A stretch of 7,093 nt of DNA from Candidatus Stahliibacteriota bacterium. Lineage in GTDB: Bacteria > Hydrothermota > Tepidihabitantia > B3-TA06. Shown here one piece after another: positions 1 to 5,594 of this stretch (its first letter is position 1; every line of letters begins with the position of its first letter). The DNA lies in the NCBI GenBank assembly GCA_030670165.1, contig DAOVCF010000102.1, positions 1 through 7,093 on the forward strand. The letters are read 5' to 3'. The translations under genes and the position numbers were made by a program. Below the pieces are notes generated by a model. That model did not search any database and had not been told where the DNA came from. It saw only the letters and a program-made list of their open reading frames with translations.

Positions 1-581
1 GACACGTCTTTAAGACTTATAGCCGCGGTCGGGCAGATGTAGACGCAGGTTCCGCATCCAATACAGCGTTCGGACTGACGCTCGATGGGCGGTCCCACGT
101 GGCGTTCTGCACCACGACCGATGAATCCGATGGCATCAGCACCTACGATTTCCCTGCACGCGCGAACGCAAAGCCCGCAAAGTATGCAGTTATCGTTCTT
201 TATTAAAGGGTAACGGGAACGCTCGATGCCGTATTCGGCTGCCAGTTTCCGGATAACCGGCGCGTCAGGAGCGCGGGCAAGCAGGAGTTCAAGCACGGCT
301 TTCCGATTGCGGGTTACCCGCTCGGTCGAGGTTTTGACCTCGATGTCAGGTGCAACCTCATAGATACATGAAGTTACGAGTCTCGTGCGTTTGCCCTTGG
401 TGACTTCAACAAGACATAACCTGCATACCGCGTAAGGCTCCAACGCCTCGTGATAGCATAGGGTGGGGATATTGATTCCCTCTCTTCTCGCCACCTGCAG
501 GATGGTTTCTCCTTTATAGCCGACAACTTCCTTGCCGTCTATGGTAAATTTGGCTTCACCTGACCACTCTTGATAACTCAC
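1..581 (-). CDS. HoxU/NuoG/HydA-type iron-sulfur subunit, N-terminal 193 residues (partial)
   Basis: The frame is open from a GTG at 579-581 to the window edge, so the C-terminus is missing. The GTG has GGAG 8 nt upstream (590-593); the nearby upstream ATGs read into stops. Residues about 10-75 form a plant-type [2Fe-2S] ferredoxin domain with C42, C53, C56 and C72. Two [4Fe-4S] motifs follow: C132-x2-C135-x2-C138-x3-C142 and C173-x2-C176-x2-C179-x3-C183-P. This is the N-terminal arrangement of NuoG, HoxU and [FeFe]-hydrogenase HydA. The His/Cys-ligated [4Fe-4S] motif usually found between the ferredoxin domain and the paired clusters is absent: residues 100-125 contain no His or Cys. It lies 79 bp after the NuoF-like gene, probably in the same operon, and would carry electrons between FMN and a downstream catalytic subunit. 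Whether it is a short HoxU-like protein or the front of a hydrogenase or dehydrogenase cannot be told here. Confidence 0.88.
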   Translation of the reverse strand, partial: MSYQEWSGEAKFTIDGKEVVGYKGETILQVARREGINIPTLCYHEALEPYAVCRLCLVEVTKGKRTRLVTSCIYEVAPDIEVKTSTERVTRNRKAVLELLLARAPDAPVIRKLAAEYGIERSRYPLIKNDNCILCGLCVRACREIVGADAIGFIGRGAERHVGPPIERQSERCIGCGTCVYICPTAAISLKDV

Positions 582-634
582 AGCACTATCTCCATGTCAT
601 TGCACGTCAAAACGTTAACCCTGATTTCCAGAGG

Positions 635-660
635 TGTGTTACGTGTGTTACGGGTACGGG
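635..660. repeat. 9-bp tandem repeat directly after the nuoF stop
   Basis: TGTGTTACG occurs twice in tandem (635-643, 644-652), followed by GGTACGGG running into the nuoF stop codon at 661-663. It is a variant of the repeat inside nuoF at 2190-2216 and occupies part of the 79-bp gap before the downstream Fe-S gene. Confidence 0.8.
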
Positions 661-2580
661 TCATTGCTTCCGCACCGCGTCGAATTTGCACACGTCGTAG
701 CAAACACCGCACTTTATACACTTGTCCTGATCGATTACGTGTAATTTCTTCACCTCACCTGCGATGGCATCCACCGGACAGTTCTTTGCGCATAAGGTGC
801 AGCCGGTGCATTTATCGGTAATTTCGAACTTGATGAGGGCGGTGCAAACACCGGCAGGACAACGTTTCTCACGTATATGCGCAAGATATTCGTTTCTAAA
901 GAACCTCAGGGTGGAAAGCACCGGGTTGGGTGCGGAGCTACCCAGGGCGCAGAGCGATGAATCCTGCATCACCTTGCCCAGCTCTTCGAGAAGGTCGAGG
1001 TCCGATTCCTGGCCTTGGCCTTCGGTGATGCGCCTGAGAATCTCGTGCATCTGAGACAAACCTTCCCTGCAGGGCACGCACTTGCCGCAGCTTTCATCCT
1101 TTAAGAACTCGATAAAGAATTTTGCCACGTCCACCATACAGGTATCTTCATCCATCACGATCATGCCGCCCGATCCCATCATCGAGCCTGCTTCCAACAG
1201 CTTGTCAAAGTCAACCTTGAGATCGAGCAGGCTTTCGGGTATGCAGCCGCCTGAAGGACCGCCGGTCTGGATCGCCTTGAAGCGCTTATCACCGGGGATG
1301 CCGCCTCCGATCTTGTAGGTGATGTCGCGCAGCGTGATGCCCATGGGAACCTCAACCAGACCGGAGTTGTTCACGTTGCCTACGAGTGAAAATATCTTGG
1401 TTCCCTTCGATCCTTCAGTTCCGATTGAGGCGAACCACTCCGGGCCGCGCATGGCGATAACCGGCACGTTGTTCCAGGTTTCTACATTATTCAAGACCGT
1501 AGGTTGATTCCAAAGGCCTTTCTCAACGGTATGCACGTACTTTGCGCGGGGTTCGCCCGGCTTGCCCTCGATTGAGGCCATAAGCGCCGTGCTCTCGCCG
1601 CATACGAAAGCTCCTCCCCCTTTCACGATGCGGAGATTAAAGCTGAACTCGGTGCCGAAGATTCCCTCTCCCAGAAGCCCATGAGCGTAAGCATCATCTA
1701 TAGCCTTCTGGAGTCTTTGCATTGCTAGAGGATACTCTGCACGCACGTAAACGTATCCCTGCCTTGATTCCAGGGCATAGGCGCCGATGAGCATCCCCTC
1801 GATTACGGAGTGGGGATCGCTTTCGAGAAGGGAACGGTCCATGTAAGCGCCCGGATCGCCCTCATCCGCGTTGCAGATAACGTAGCGGTATCCTTCAGTC
1901 TGCTTGCAGTAGCGCCACTTGCGGCCGGTGCCGAATCCACCGCCGCCTCTGCCACGCAGACCTGCTTTATCGACCATATCTATGACCTCGTCGGGTTCCA
2001 TCCCGGTAAGAACCTCATAAAGGCCCCGATAACCGCTCCGAGCAACGTACTCCTCGATGGATTCAGGATCGATAATCCCGCAGTTGCGCATCGCGATATG
2101 CTGTTGTTTGGCTGTGAAATCCAACCCAAACAGGTTCTCGACCGCCGCTATTTCGGGCGGGACGCTCTCTAAGGGGTAGCGGTAGTGTGTGTTACGGGTG
2201 TTACGGGTGTTACGGGTAACATCTTCAATCTCTCCGATCTTCCCTAAAAGCCCATCTTTTATAACCTTGCCGTCCTTGACTGCTTCCAAGATACCTGCAA
2301 CCTGTTCGGGCTTGACGTGGGAGTAGGTCAAACGAGGCCAGCCCGGTTTGAGGATATCTAAAAGCGGCTCCTCGTAGCACATGCCGATGCACCCGGTACG
2401 GGTCACAACCGCACCGTTGCCGATGAGTTTTATCGACTCTTCAGCCGCCGCAATCACCTCATTTGCACCCGATGCTATCCCGCAGGTGGCAGCCCCTACC
2501 ATCACCTTCAAGTAAGGCGGATGTATGCTTCTCGCGCCTTCGGACGCCGCTTTTTCCAGGTCGGCAAGTGATTTAATCAT
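661..2580 (-). CDS. nuoF: NuoF/HydB-like NAD(P)H-binding flavoprotein with two extra C-terminal [4Fe-4S] clusters
   Basis: This 639-aa protein is the FMN- and NAD(P)H-binding subunit of a NuoEF-type diaphorase, longer than complex I NuoF and built like HydB/HndC of multimeric hydrogenases. Domains: a thioredoxin-like ferredoxin part (about 20-100) with C33, C64 and C68; a linker with a Thr-Arg-Asn tandem repeat (121-131); the FMN glycine-rich loop GLRGRGGGGFGTGRKW (207-222); nucleotide-site motifs NADEGDPGAYMDR (237-249) and GGGAFVCGESTAL (321-333); the [4Fe-4S] motif ESCGKCVPC (C498, C501, C504) with C544; and a two-cluster ferredoxin tail (C591/594/597/601 and C621/624/627/631). Oddities: the usual GEETAL reads GESTAL, FPTG reads FGTG, and the N-terminal domain has three rather than four cysteines. 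Start and upstream stop overlap as ATGA (2577-2580), implying translational coupling with the NuoE-like gene. It is expected in the cytoplasm. The symbol reflects homology, not proof of a complex I role. Confidence 0.95.
   Translation of the reverse strand: MIKSLADLEKAASEGARSIHPPYLKVMVGAATCGIASGANEVIAAAEESIKLIGNGAVVTRTGCIGMCYEEPLLDILKPGWPRLTYSHVKPEQVAGILEAVKDGKVIKDGLLGKIGEIEDVTRNTRNTRNTHYRYPLESVPPEIAAVENLFGLDFTAKQQHIAMRNCGIIDPESIEEYVARSGYRGLYEVLTGMEPDEVIDMVDKAGLRGRGGGGFGTGRKWRYCKQTEGYRYVICNADEGDPGAYMDRSLLESDPHSVIEGMLIGAYALESRQGYVYVRAEYPLAMQRLQKAIDDAYAHGLLGEGIFGTEFSFNLRIVKGGGAFVCGESTALMASIEGKPGEPRAKYVHTVEKGLWNQPTVLNNVETWNNVPVIAMRGPEWFASIGTEGSKGTKIFSLVGNVNNSGLVEVPMGITLRDITYKIGGGIPGDKRFKAIQTGGPSGGCIPESLLDLKVDFDKLLEAGSMMGSGGMIVMDEDTCMVDVAKFFIEFLKDESCGKCVPCREGLSQMHEILRRITEGQGQESDLDLLEELGKVMQDSSLCALGSSAPNPVLSTLRFFRNEYLAHIREKRCPAGVCTALIKFEITDKCTGCTLCAKNCPVDAIAGEVKKLHVIDQDKCIKCGVCYDVCKFDAVRKQ
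2185..2220. repeat. In-frame 9-bp tandem repeat inside nuoF
   Basis: TGTTACGGG occurs three times without interruption (2190-2198, 2199-2207, 2208-2216), flanked by a GTGTG run and TAAC. On the minus strand it reads Thr-Arg-Asn three times (residues 122-130), in the linker between the thioredoxin-like and FMN domains. A related repeat follows the nuoF stop. Confidence 0.9.
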
Positions 2581-3062
2581 TTCTCTTTAGACTCTTTGTG
2601 CCTCTTGATGATGTCTGCGACCTTATCCTGACGCACATAGCCATGGGTTTCGGTATCGACCATCACCGCCGGAGCAATAGAGCAGCAGCCGATACACCGG
2701 ACAGCTTGAAGGGTAAACTGACCGTCTTCGGTAGTATCGCCTTCATCTACCTTGAGTTCACGCTTAAACCTATCCAGAATAAGTCCTGCCCCTTTAACGT
2801 AACACGCGGTTCCCAGGCAAACGTTAACTATATGCCGACCTTTCGGTTTGAAAGAGAAAGCTGAGTAGAAGGTTGCCACGTGGTAGACCTGTGCCACGGG
2901 CACCCCCATCCGGGCCGCAACCTGACGCATGGCGGTCTCCGGAAGGTAGCGGTAACGCGCCTGAATCTTCTGAAGCGCGGCTATGAGCGACGCCCTCTTC
3001 TCTTCCACTTCGTTAAGGATGGTATAAGCGTTTTCGCTCACCAACCCTTTCGGCTGACCCAT
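2577..3062 (-). CDS. nuoE: NuoE-like [2Fe-2S] thioredoxin-fold subunit
   Basis: This 161-aa protein (from the chosen start) matches the 24-kDa/NuoE family: an N-terminal helical part, then a thioredoxin-like fold binding one [2Fe-2S] cluster. The ligands are visible as CLGTAC (C-x4-C, residues 82 and 87) and CIGCC (C-x3-C, residues 123 and 127, with an extra Cys at 126). The segment RYRYLPETAMRQVAARMGV before the cluster domain is typical of the family. It passes electrons to or from the FMN subunit encoded next, with which it overlaps by 4 nt. The frame is open to a GTG at 3105-3107 (176 aa), but I prefer the ATG at 3060-3062: a near-consensus promoter lies inside the extra 15 codons, its -10 box ending 8 nt before this ATG, and no Shine-Dalgarno precedes either start. 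The transcript is therefore probably leaderless. Family assignment is firm; the start is likely. Confidence 0.92.
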   Translation of the reverse strand: MGQPKGLVSENAYTILNEVEEKRASLIAALQKIQARYRYLPETAMRQVAARMGVPVAQVYHVATFYSAFSFKPKGRHIVNVCLGTACYVKGAGLILDRFKRELKVDEGDTTEDGQFTLQAVRCIGCCSIAPAVMVDTETHGYVRQDKVADIIKRHKESKEK

Positions 3063-3098
3063 TGACGCGAATTCTACACGGTTAGCAGGGGATGTCAA
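3063..3098 (-). promoter_or_regulatory. Sigma-70-type promoter of the nuoE-nuoF operon, probably leaderless
   Basis: On the minus strand, TTGACA (3093-3098) is followed by a 16-bp spacer and TAGAAT (3071-3076), then TCGCGTCA and the ATG. With +1 taken as 7 nt after the -10 box, transcription starts at about 3064, two bases before the ATG. There is no room for a Shine-Dalgarno. The same layout occurs at two other genes in this window. Confidence 0.75.
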
Positions 3099-3107
3099 GA
3101 AAACCAC

Positions 3108-3368
3108 ATAATCCGCCAGCGCCTCAACGGTTTGTCAAGGGGTTTAAGACCGCAAATTGCTCCGATTTTTGGGTTTATTACCATCTGCGTAATCTGTGGT
3201 TCCCCGAACCTCCTCTCCCTTGATGGAGGAGGTGTCCTGCGATTTTTTTGCCGTAGGCCACCAGTTTGTCGTTGCGAGGAACGTAGCAACGGAGTTCCGC
3301 AGGGTGACGCTTGCGTAGCAAATTTGCATTTTGATATTTGCAATGAGCGCGTCAGCGCGCCCCTGCTG
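3108..3368. repeat. Intergenic repeat mosaic between the nuoE promoter and membrane protein A
   Basis: No gene is visible. The stretch is a patchwork: an inverted repeat with 8-bp arms ACCTCCTC (3208-3215) and GAGGAGGT (3226-3233); a repeat unit at 3238-3280 shared almost base for base with 5464-5506; an inverted GTTGC/GCAAC pair inside it; an A/T-rich TTGCATTTTGATATTTG stretch (3324-3340); a short GCGC-GTCA-GCGC hairpin (3347-3358); and the start of a 20-bp element (3364-3383) found identically at 5336-5355. Frames across it translate to CRCEERS, a peptide I associate with spurious ORFs over dispersed repeats of the TTGCGAGGAnCG type. Confidence 0.75.
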
Positions 3369-3842
3369 TCAGCTGTTCGCCGTGAGCCGTGATTCTCCGG
3401 CCTCAGAGGATAAATACCTCCTTCGGGCGAGGATAAAGTATATCCACCACAATATGTTTATTACGGTCCCATATACTCCCCACATCAAAGGGCCTCCTCT
3501 TTTCGGGCCGGGGCTAACAAACGTCCAAACAATCAAGAAAACGAACAGGGCTGAAGAAATCGACAGGGTTACGATAGCCAATACGTAACCGGACTTCCGG
3601 TTGCGCAGAAGAACAATGGCTGAGGAGATGCACAGCGACGCATATGTGAATAAGAAAACGATTGGAAGCCACTCTCCGCTTTCTAACAACCGTTGATAAA
3701 GGGAAGAATCCATCATCGGGTAGATCACAAGCTGGAGTATAACGGGAGTAAGAATAAAACCTCCCCAAATAAAATGACCAATCACCCATATCCAGCCTCC
3801 CCAGTGCAGGGACGGCTGCTTGCTGCTCCTTTCCTTAGCCAT
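3369..3842 (-). CDS. Four-helix integral membrane protein A (unknown function)
   Basis: I do not recognise a named family. The 157-aa product has four hydrophobic segments at about 14-40, 59-80, 84-110 and 119-139, with basic clusters after helix 2 (RNRK) and helix 4 (ARRRY), so those loops are probably cytoplasmic. It is clearly paralogous to membrane protein B at 4664-5161: shared landmarks are HW-x2-WIWV-x-G at the start of helix 1, a basic loop then G-x3-A-x-VTL between helices 2 and 3, and IYFI-x-AR-x-RY after helix 4. The frame extends five codons upstream to an ATG at 3855-3857, but that stretch contains the -10 box TATATT, so the ATG at 3840-3842, 5 nt after the box, is the likely start of a leaderless message. 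The last codons and the TGA come from a dispersed repeat (3364-3383), so the tail was probably altered by repeat insertion. Confidence 0.8.
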   Translation of the reverse strand: MAKERSSKQPSLHWGGWIWVIGHFIWGGFILTPVILQLVIYPMMDSSLYQRLLESGEWLPIVFLFTYASLCISSAIVLLRNRKSGYVLAIVTLSISSALFVFLIVWTFVSPGPKRGGPLMWGVYGTVINILWWIYFILARRRYLSSEAGESRLTANS

Positions 3843-3875
3843 AAAGAAATATACCATAGTTTACCGGCTTGTCAA
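3843..3875 (-). promoter_or_regulatory. Promoter of membrane protein A, probably leaderless
   Basis: TTGACA (3870-3875), a 16-bp spacer and TATATT (3848-3853) are followed by TCTTT and the ATG at 3840-3842. The predicted +1 falls within one base of that ATG. The -10 box overlaps the in-frame upstream ATG at 3855-3857, which argues against that longer start. Confidence 0.72.
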
Positions 3876-3997
3876 TCCCTCTCCCCCGCTGTCAGCCCCT
3901 TCAATTTGCATTTTGACCGAAGGACGACGCTTGCGGAGTATCAGCAGAGATTAAGCCTCTCCCCTCCAACGTGGAAACCTGACAAAGAAGCGGTGCT
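3876..3997. repeat. Short intergenic repeat fragment
   Basis: This gap after the TPR gene contains a repeat (3903-3940) with TTTGCATTTTGACCG followed by AGGACGACGCTTGCGGAGTA. The same element, with one or two changes, occurs at 5385-5421. No gene and no terminator with a T-tract is visible on the minus strand. Confidence 0.65.
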
Positions 3998-4396
3998 TTA
4001 CTTGTCCTTGTCCTTTCCTTTGCCTTTGCCCTTTTCCTTCTCCTGGGTCATGATATTGAGCTGGTTGCGGATTTTTGCCGCCCATGAGGCGTCGTTGCCG
4101 GAAAGTCCCAGTGCCTTTTCCAGGTAGTTGCGGGCCTGGGCCATCAGCCCTTCGCCCTTGTGCGACATCCCCAGGTAGAAATAGGCCTTGTAGTTGGTGG
4201 GGTCTTTTTGGACGGCCTTGTTGAACTGGTGGATCGCCTGCTTGTAGTGACCCATGTTGTACTGCTTTACCCCGTTTTCGAAGTGATTCTCTGATGCCAC
4301 GGCCTGGCCAGGCGGTCTGGTTTTCAACGGACATACGCAGCCCGTTATCAGTGCCAGCGCCAGAACCGCCGCCGCGAGTTTGGCTATTCTGTGCAT
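3998..4396 (-). CDS. Small TPR-repeat lipoprotein
   Basis: The 132-aa product begins with a lipoprotein signal peptide: a basic start (MHRIAK), a hydrophobic core (residues 7-16) and a lipobox LITGC with C20 as the predicted lipidated residue. Two tetratricopeptide repeats follow, at about 36-68 (N..G...Y..G.Y..A...F.KA...DP) and 69-102 (..AY..LG.......A...LEKAL), then a partial helix and a Lys/Glu/Asp/Gly tail (119-132). It would be anchored in a membrane on the extracytoplasmic side as a protein-protein interaction module; the partner is unknown. The ATG has AAAGGAGG 4 nt upstream and a near-consensus promoter, so this gene, unlike its leaderless neighbours, has a normal leader. It lies between two paralogous membrane proteins, which may be its partners; that is only a positional inference. 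The tail is coded by an imperfect hexanucleotide repeat, so its length may vary between strains. Confidence 0.85.
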   Translation of the reverse strand: MHRIAKLAAAVLALALITGCVCPLKTRPPGQAVASENHFENGVKQYNMGHYKQAIHQFNKAVQKDPTNYKAYFYLGMSHKGEGLMAQARNYLEKALGLSGNDASWAAKIRNQLNIMTQEKEKGKGKGKDKDK

Positions 4397-4463
4397 CGTA
4401 CCTCCTTTGGCTTATGCCCTCCATCTCTACAGGGAATGATAATCCGTCCGGACAACTTGTCAA
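4397..4463 (-). promoter_or_regulatory. Promoter and Shine-Dalgarno of the TPR lipoprotein gene
   Basis: TTGACA (4458-4463), a 16-bp spacer and TATCAT (4436-4441) are followed by TC. The predicted +1 is near 4429, giving a leader of about 33 nt with AAAGGAGG at 4401-4408, just before the ATG at 4394-4396. Spacer length and the TC after the -10 match the leaderless promoters nearby. Confidence 0.78.
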
Positions 4464-4630
4464 GATGATTGACGCGGATGCGTGGGTGACTTTAGCGCCC
4501 GCGTCGCTGCCTATTTCCCCTTCCCCTTAATCCCCTTCCACCAGGGAAGGGGAATCAATCGGTGTAACCCGTAACCCGCGTTCCGAAGGGGAACCCTGAT
4601 TTGGTTCCAATCTGTGGATGCCTTGCTCCT
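4464..4630. repeat. Intergenic stretch with C/T-rich inverted repeat and GTAACCC tandem
   Basis: No gene is visible. An inverted repeat has 9-bp arms TCCCCTTCC (4531-4539) and GGAAGGGGA (4545-4553) around a 5-nt loop. GTAACCC is repeated in tandem at 4564-4577, reverse-complementary in theme to the TTACGGG repeats in and after nuoF. No T-tract follows on the minus strand, so I do not call a terminator. Confidence 0.55.
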
Positions 4631-4692
4631 TGCGATCTTTTGTGCGCCAGCACAAAAGGAGCATTAAAGGTAAGATGATATGACGTGGTTAG
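4631..4692. repeat. Dispersed hairpin repeat R1, copy a
   Basis: A 62-bp unit: TGCGAT, a hairpin with 9-bp arms CTTTTGTGC (4637-4645) and GCACAAAAG (4650-4658) around GCCA, then GAGCATTAAAGGTAAG, ATATGACG and GGTTAG. A second full copy is at 5529-5589 with different stem sequence, and a partial copy at 5245-5280. On the minus strand it supplies the last nine codons and the TAA of membrane protein B. Confidence 0.85.
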
Positions 4693-5161
4693 ATTTGGAT
4701 GGCCAATATCTTTTTCTGGCGCGTATGAAATATATCAACCAAGCGATAGGTATCCCGAATATTAAAACTACGACAATCAAAAGAAACAAAAGTTGTCCCG
4801 TCGTTTCCGCTTCAATTTCTCCCCTGAACAACCACCATATCCACGATACTGAACGATAAACAAGCGTAAAAGCTAACGTAACAAGCGCAAAAATCCAGCC
4901 GATTTTACGTTTAATCAACATCGTGACAGCTGATGCAATCAATATGAGGATATTAAAACATCTTAGCCCAAACGCTTTGAAAACGTCCAACCAGATAACA
5001 TCAGGGTCACCTTCGATTCCATGAGAAATCTCGACAATCGTCCCAACTATAAGTACCCCTGCGGCAATAAGACTTCCAACCACCCAGATCCACGCAGGCC
5101 AGTGGAGCGGATGTTTCTTTGAAACATCTCTTACGGATAACCCATCAGACATAAAACCCAA
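4664..5161 (-). CDS. Four-helix integral membrane protein B, paralogue of A (unknown function)
   Basis: The 165-aa product has four hydrophobic segments at about 21-45, 65-84, 87-113 and 124-147 and no recognised enzyme motif. It matches membrane protein A in helix order, spacing and landmarks (LHWPAWIWVVG, IKRKIGWIFALVTL, IYFIRARKRY), so the two are diverged copies. The preferred start is TTG at 5159-5161, which has GGAGG exactly 6 nt upstream (5168-5172); the in-frame ATG at 5150-5152 is 15 nt from that Shine-Dalgarno, but remains possible (162 aa). The last nine residues (SNHVISSYL) and the stop are encoded by repeat R1, whose other full copy lies just beyond the stop of the HicA-like gene, so the original C-terminus was probably replaced. 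By eye the gene is more A/T-rich than the nuo genes. Confidence 0.8.
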   Translation of the reverse strand: MGFMSDGLSVRDVSKKHPLHWPAWIWVVGSLIAAGVLIVGTIVEISHGIEGDPDVIWLDVFKAFGLRCFNILILIASAVTMLIKRKIGWIFALVTLAFTLVYRSVSWIWWLFRGEIEAETTGQLLFLLIVVVLIFGIPIAWLIYFIRARKRYWPSKSNHVISSYL

Positions 5162-5182
5162 ATTCAGCCTCCTTTACTCATA

Positions 5183-5210
5183 ATACTACTCAGTGAAACG
5201 AGTTATTCAA
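5183..5210 (-). promoter_or_regulatory. Possible weak promoter of membrane protein B
   Basis: TTGAAT (5205-5210), a 16-bp spacer and TAGTAT (5183-5188) precede the Shine-Dalgarno of this gene. Each hexamer matches consensus at four of six positions and the -10 is not followed by TC, so this is weaker than the other four. A TATTAT box with a 19-bp spacer is an alternative. Confidence 0.4.
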
Positions 5211-5528
5211 GGGATCATTCCGGCGTACCCCGTCTCCTTCTCCCTGCGATCTTTTGTGCGCCAGCACAAAAGGAGCAATTTTGCATTTTGCAGTTTGACT
5301 TTTGACTTTTGCATTGGCGACGCAGTCGCCCCTATTGCTGTCAGCTGTTCGCCGTATGCCGTTCGCTGTTCGCTTCCCCTTCCATTTTGCAATTTGACCG
5401 TAGGACGACGCTTGCGGAGTAAATGCTCGGCGCAGCCGAGACTAAATCAAGGATTTATCCCCCTGCGATCTTTTCGCCGTAGGCCACCAGTTTGTCGTTG
5501 CGAGGAGCGTAACGACGAAGCAATCTCT
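5211..5528. repeat. Repeat-filled intergenic region
   Basis: No gene is supported. In order: a partial R1 copy with hairpin arms CTTTTGTGC (5251-5259) and GCACAAAAG (5264-5272); A/T-rich TTTGCATTTTG-like runs (5279-5315); hairpin GGCGAC-GCA-GTCGCC (5316-5330); the 20-bp element at 5336-5355 shared with 3364-3383; the GGACGACGCTTGCGGAGTA element (5403-5421) shared with 3922-3940; hairpin CTCGGC-GCA-GCCGAG (5426-5440); and the unit 5464-5506 shared with 3238-3280, followed by an inverted GTCGTT/AACGAC pair and GAAGCAATCTC. A frame across it gives CRCEERNDEAIS, a peptide I associate with repeat-derived spurious ORFs. Confidence 0.85.
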
Positions 5529-5589
5529 TGCGATCTTTTCGCCGTAGGCGAAAAGGAGCATTAAAGGTAAGGTGATATGACGGGGTTAG
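5529..5589. repeat. Dispersed hairpin repeat R1, copy b
   Basis: Same flanks as copy a but a different hairpin: arms CTTTTCGCC (5535-5543) and GGCGAAAAG (5547-5555) around GTA. Pairing is kept although four stem positions differ from copy a. It begins about 5 bp beyond the stop of the HicA-like gene on the minus strand, so it would lie in that operon's 3' untranslated region. Confidence 0.85.
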
Positions 5590-5594
5590 GGGAG

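Noticed and set aside
764..2172. Several plus-strand open frames of 60-120 codons across nuoF
   Set aside because: They are antisense to a confidently identified NuoF-like gene, have no recognisable protein features and no promoter or Shine-Dalgarno.
2185..2220. Tandem repeat as a CRISPR array
   Set aside because: The units are 9 bp with no spacers and lie inside a coding frame.
3105..3107. GTG start adding 15 residues to the NuoE-like protein
   Set aside because: The extra codons contain the -35 and -10 boxes of the likely promoter, and no Shine-Dalgarno precedes the GTG.
3133..3138. A second TTGACA upstream of nuoE
   Set aside because: No -10-like hexamer occurs 15-19 bp downstream; the nearest A/T-rich box is about 20 bp or more away.
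3132..3392. A plus-strand frame with a CRCEERS peptide
   Set aside because: It translates dispersed intergenic repeats; this peptide pattern is typical of repeat-derived spurious ORFs.
3951..4463. A 170-codon minus-strand frame overlapping the TPR lipoprotein gene
   Set aside because: It is the shifted frame of the TPR gene: Gly/Arg/Gln-rich with no motif, and it runs through that gene's promoter and Shine-Dalgarno.
4531..4553. C/T-rich inverted repeat as a transcription terminator
   Set aside because: The stem is good, but no T-tract follows on the minus strand, where the upstream gene is read.
5193..5564. A 123-codon plus-strand frame with CRCEERNDEAIS
   Set aside because: It consists entirely of the same repeats, with low-complexity translation and no start signal.
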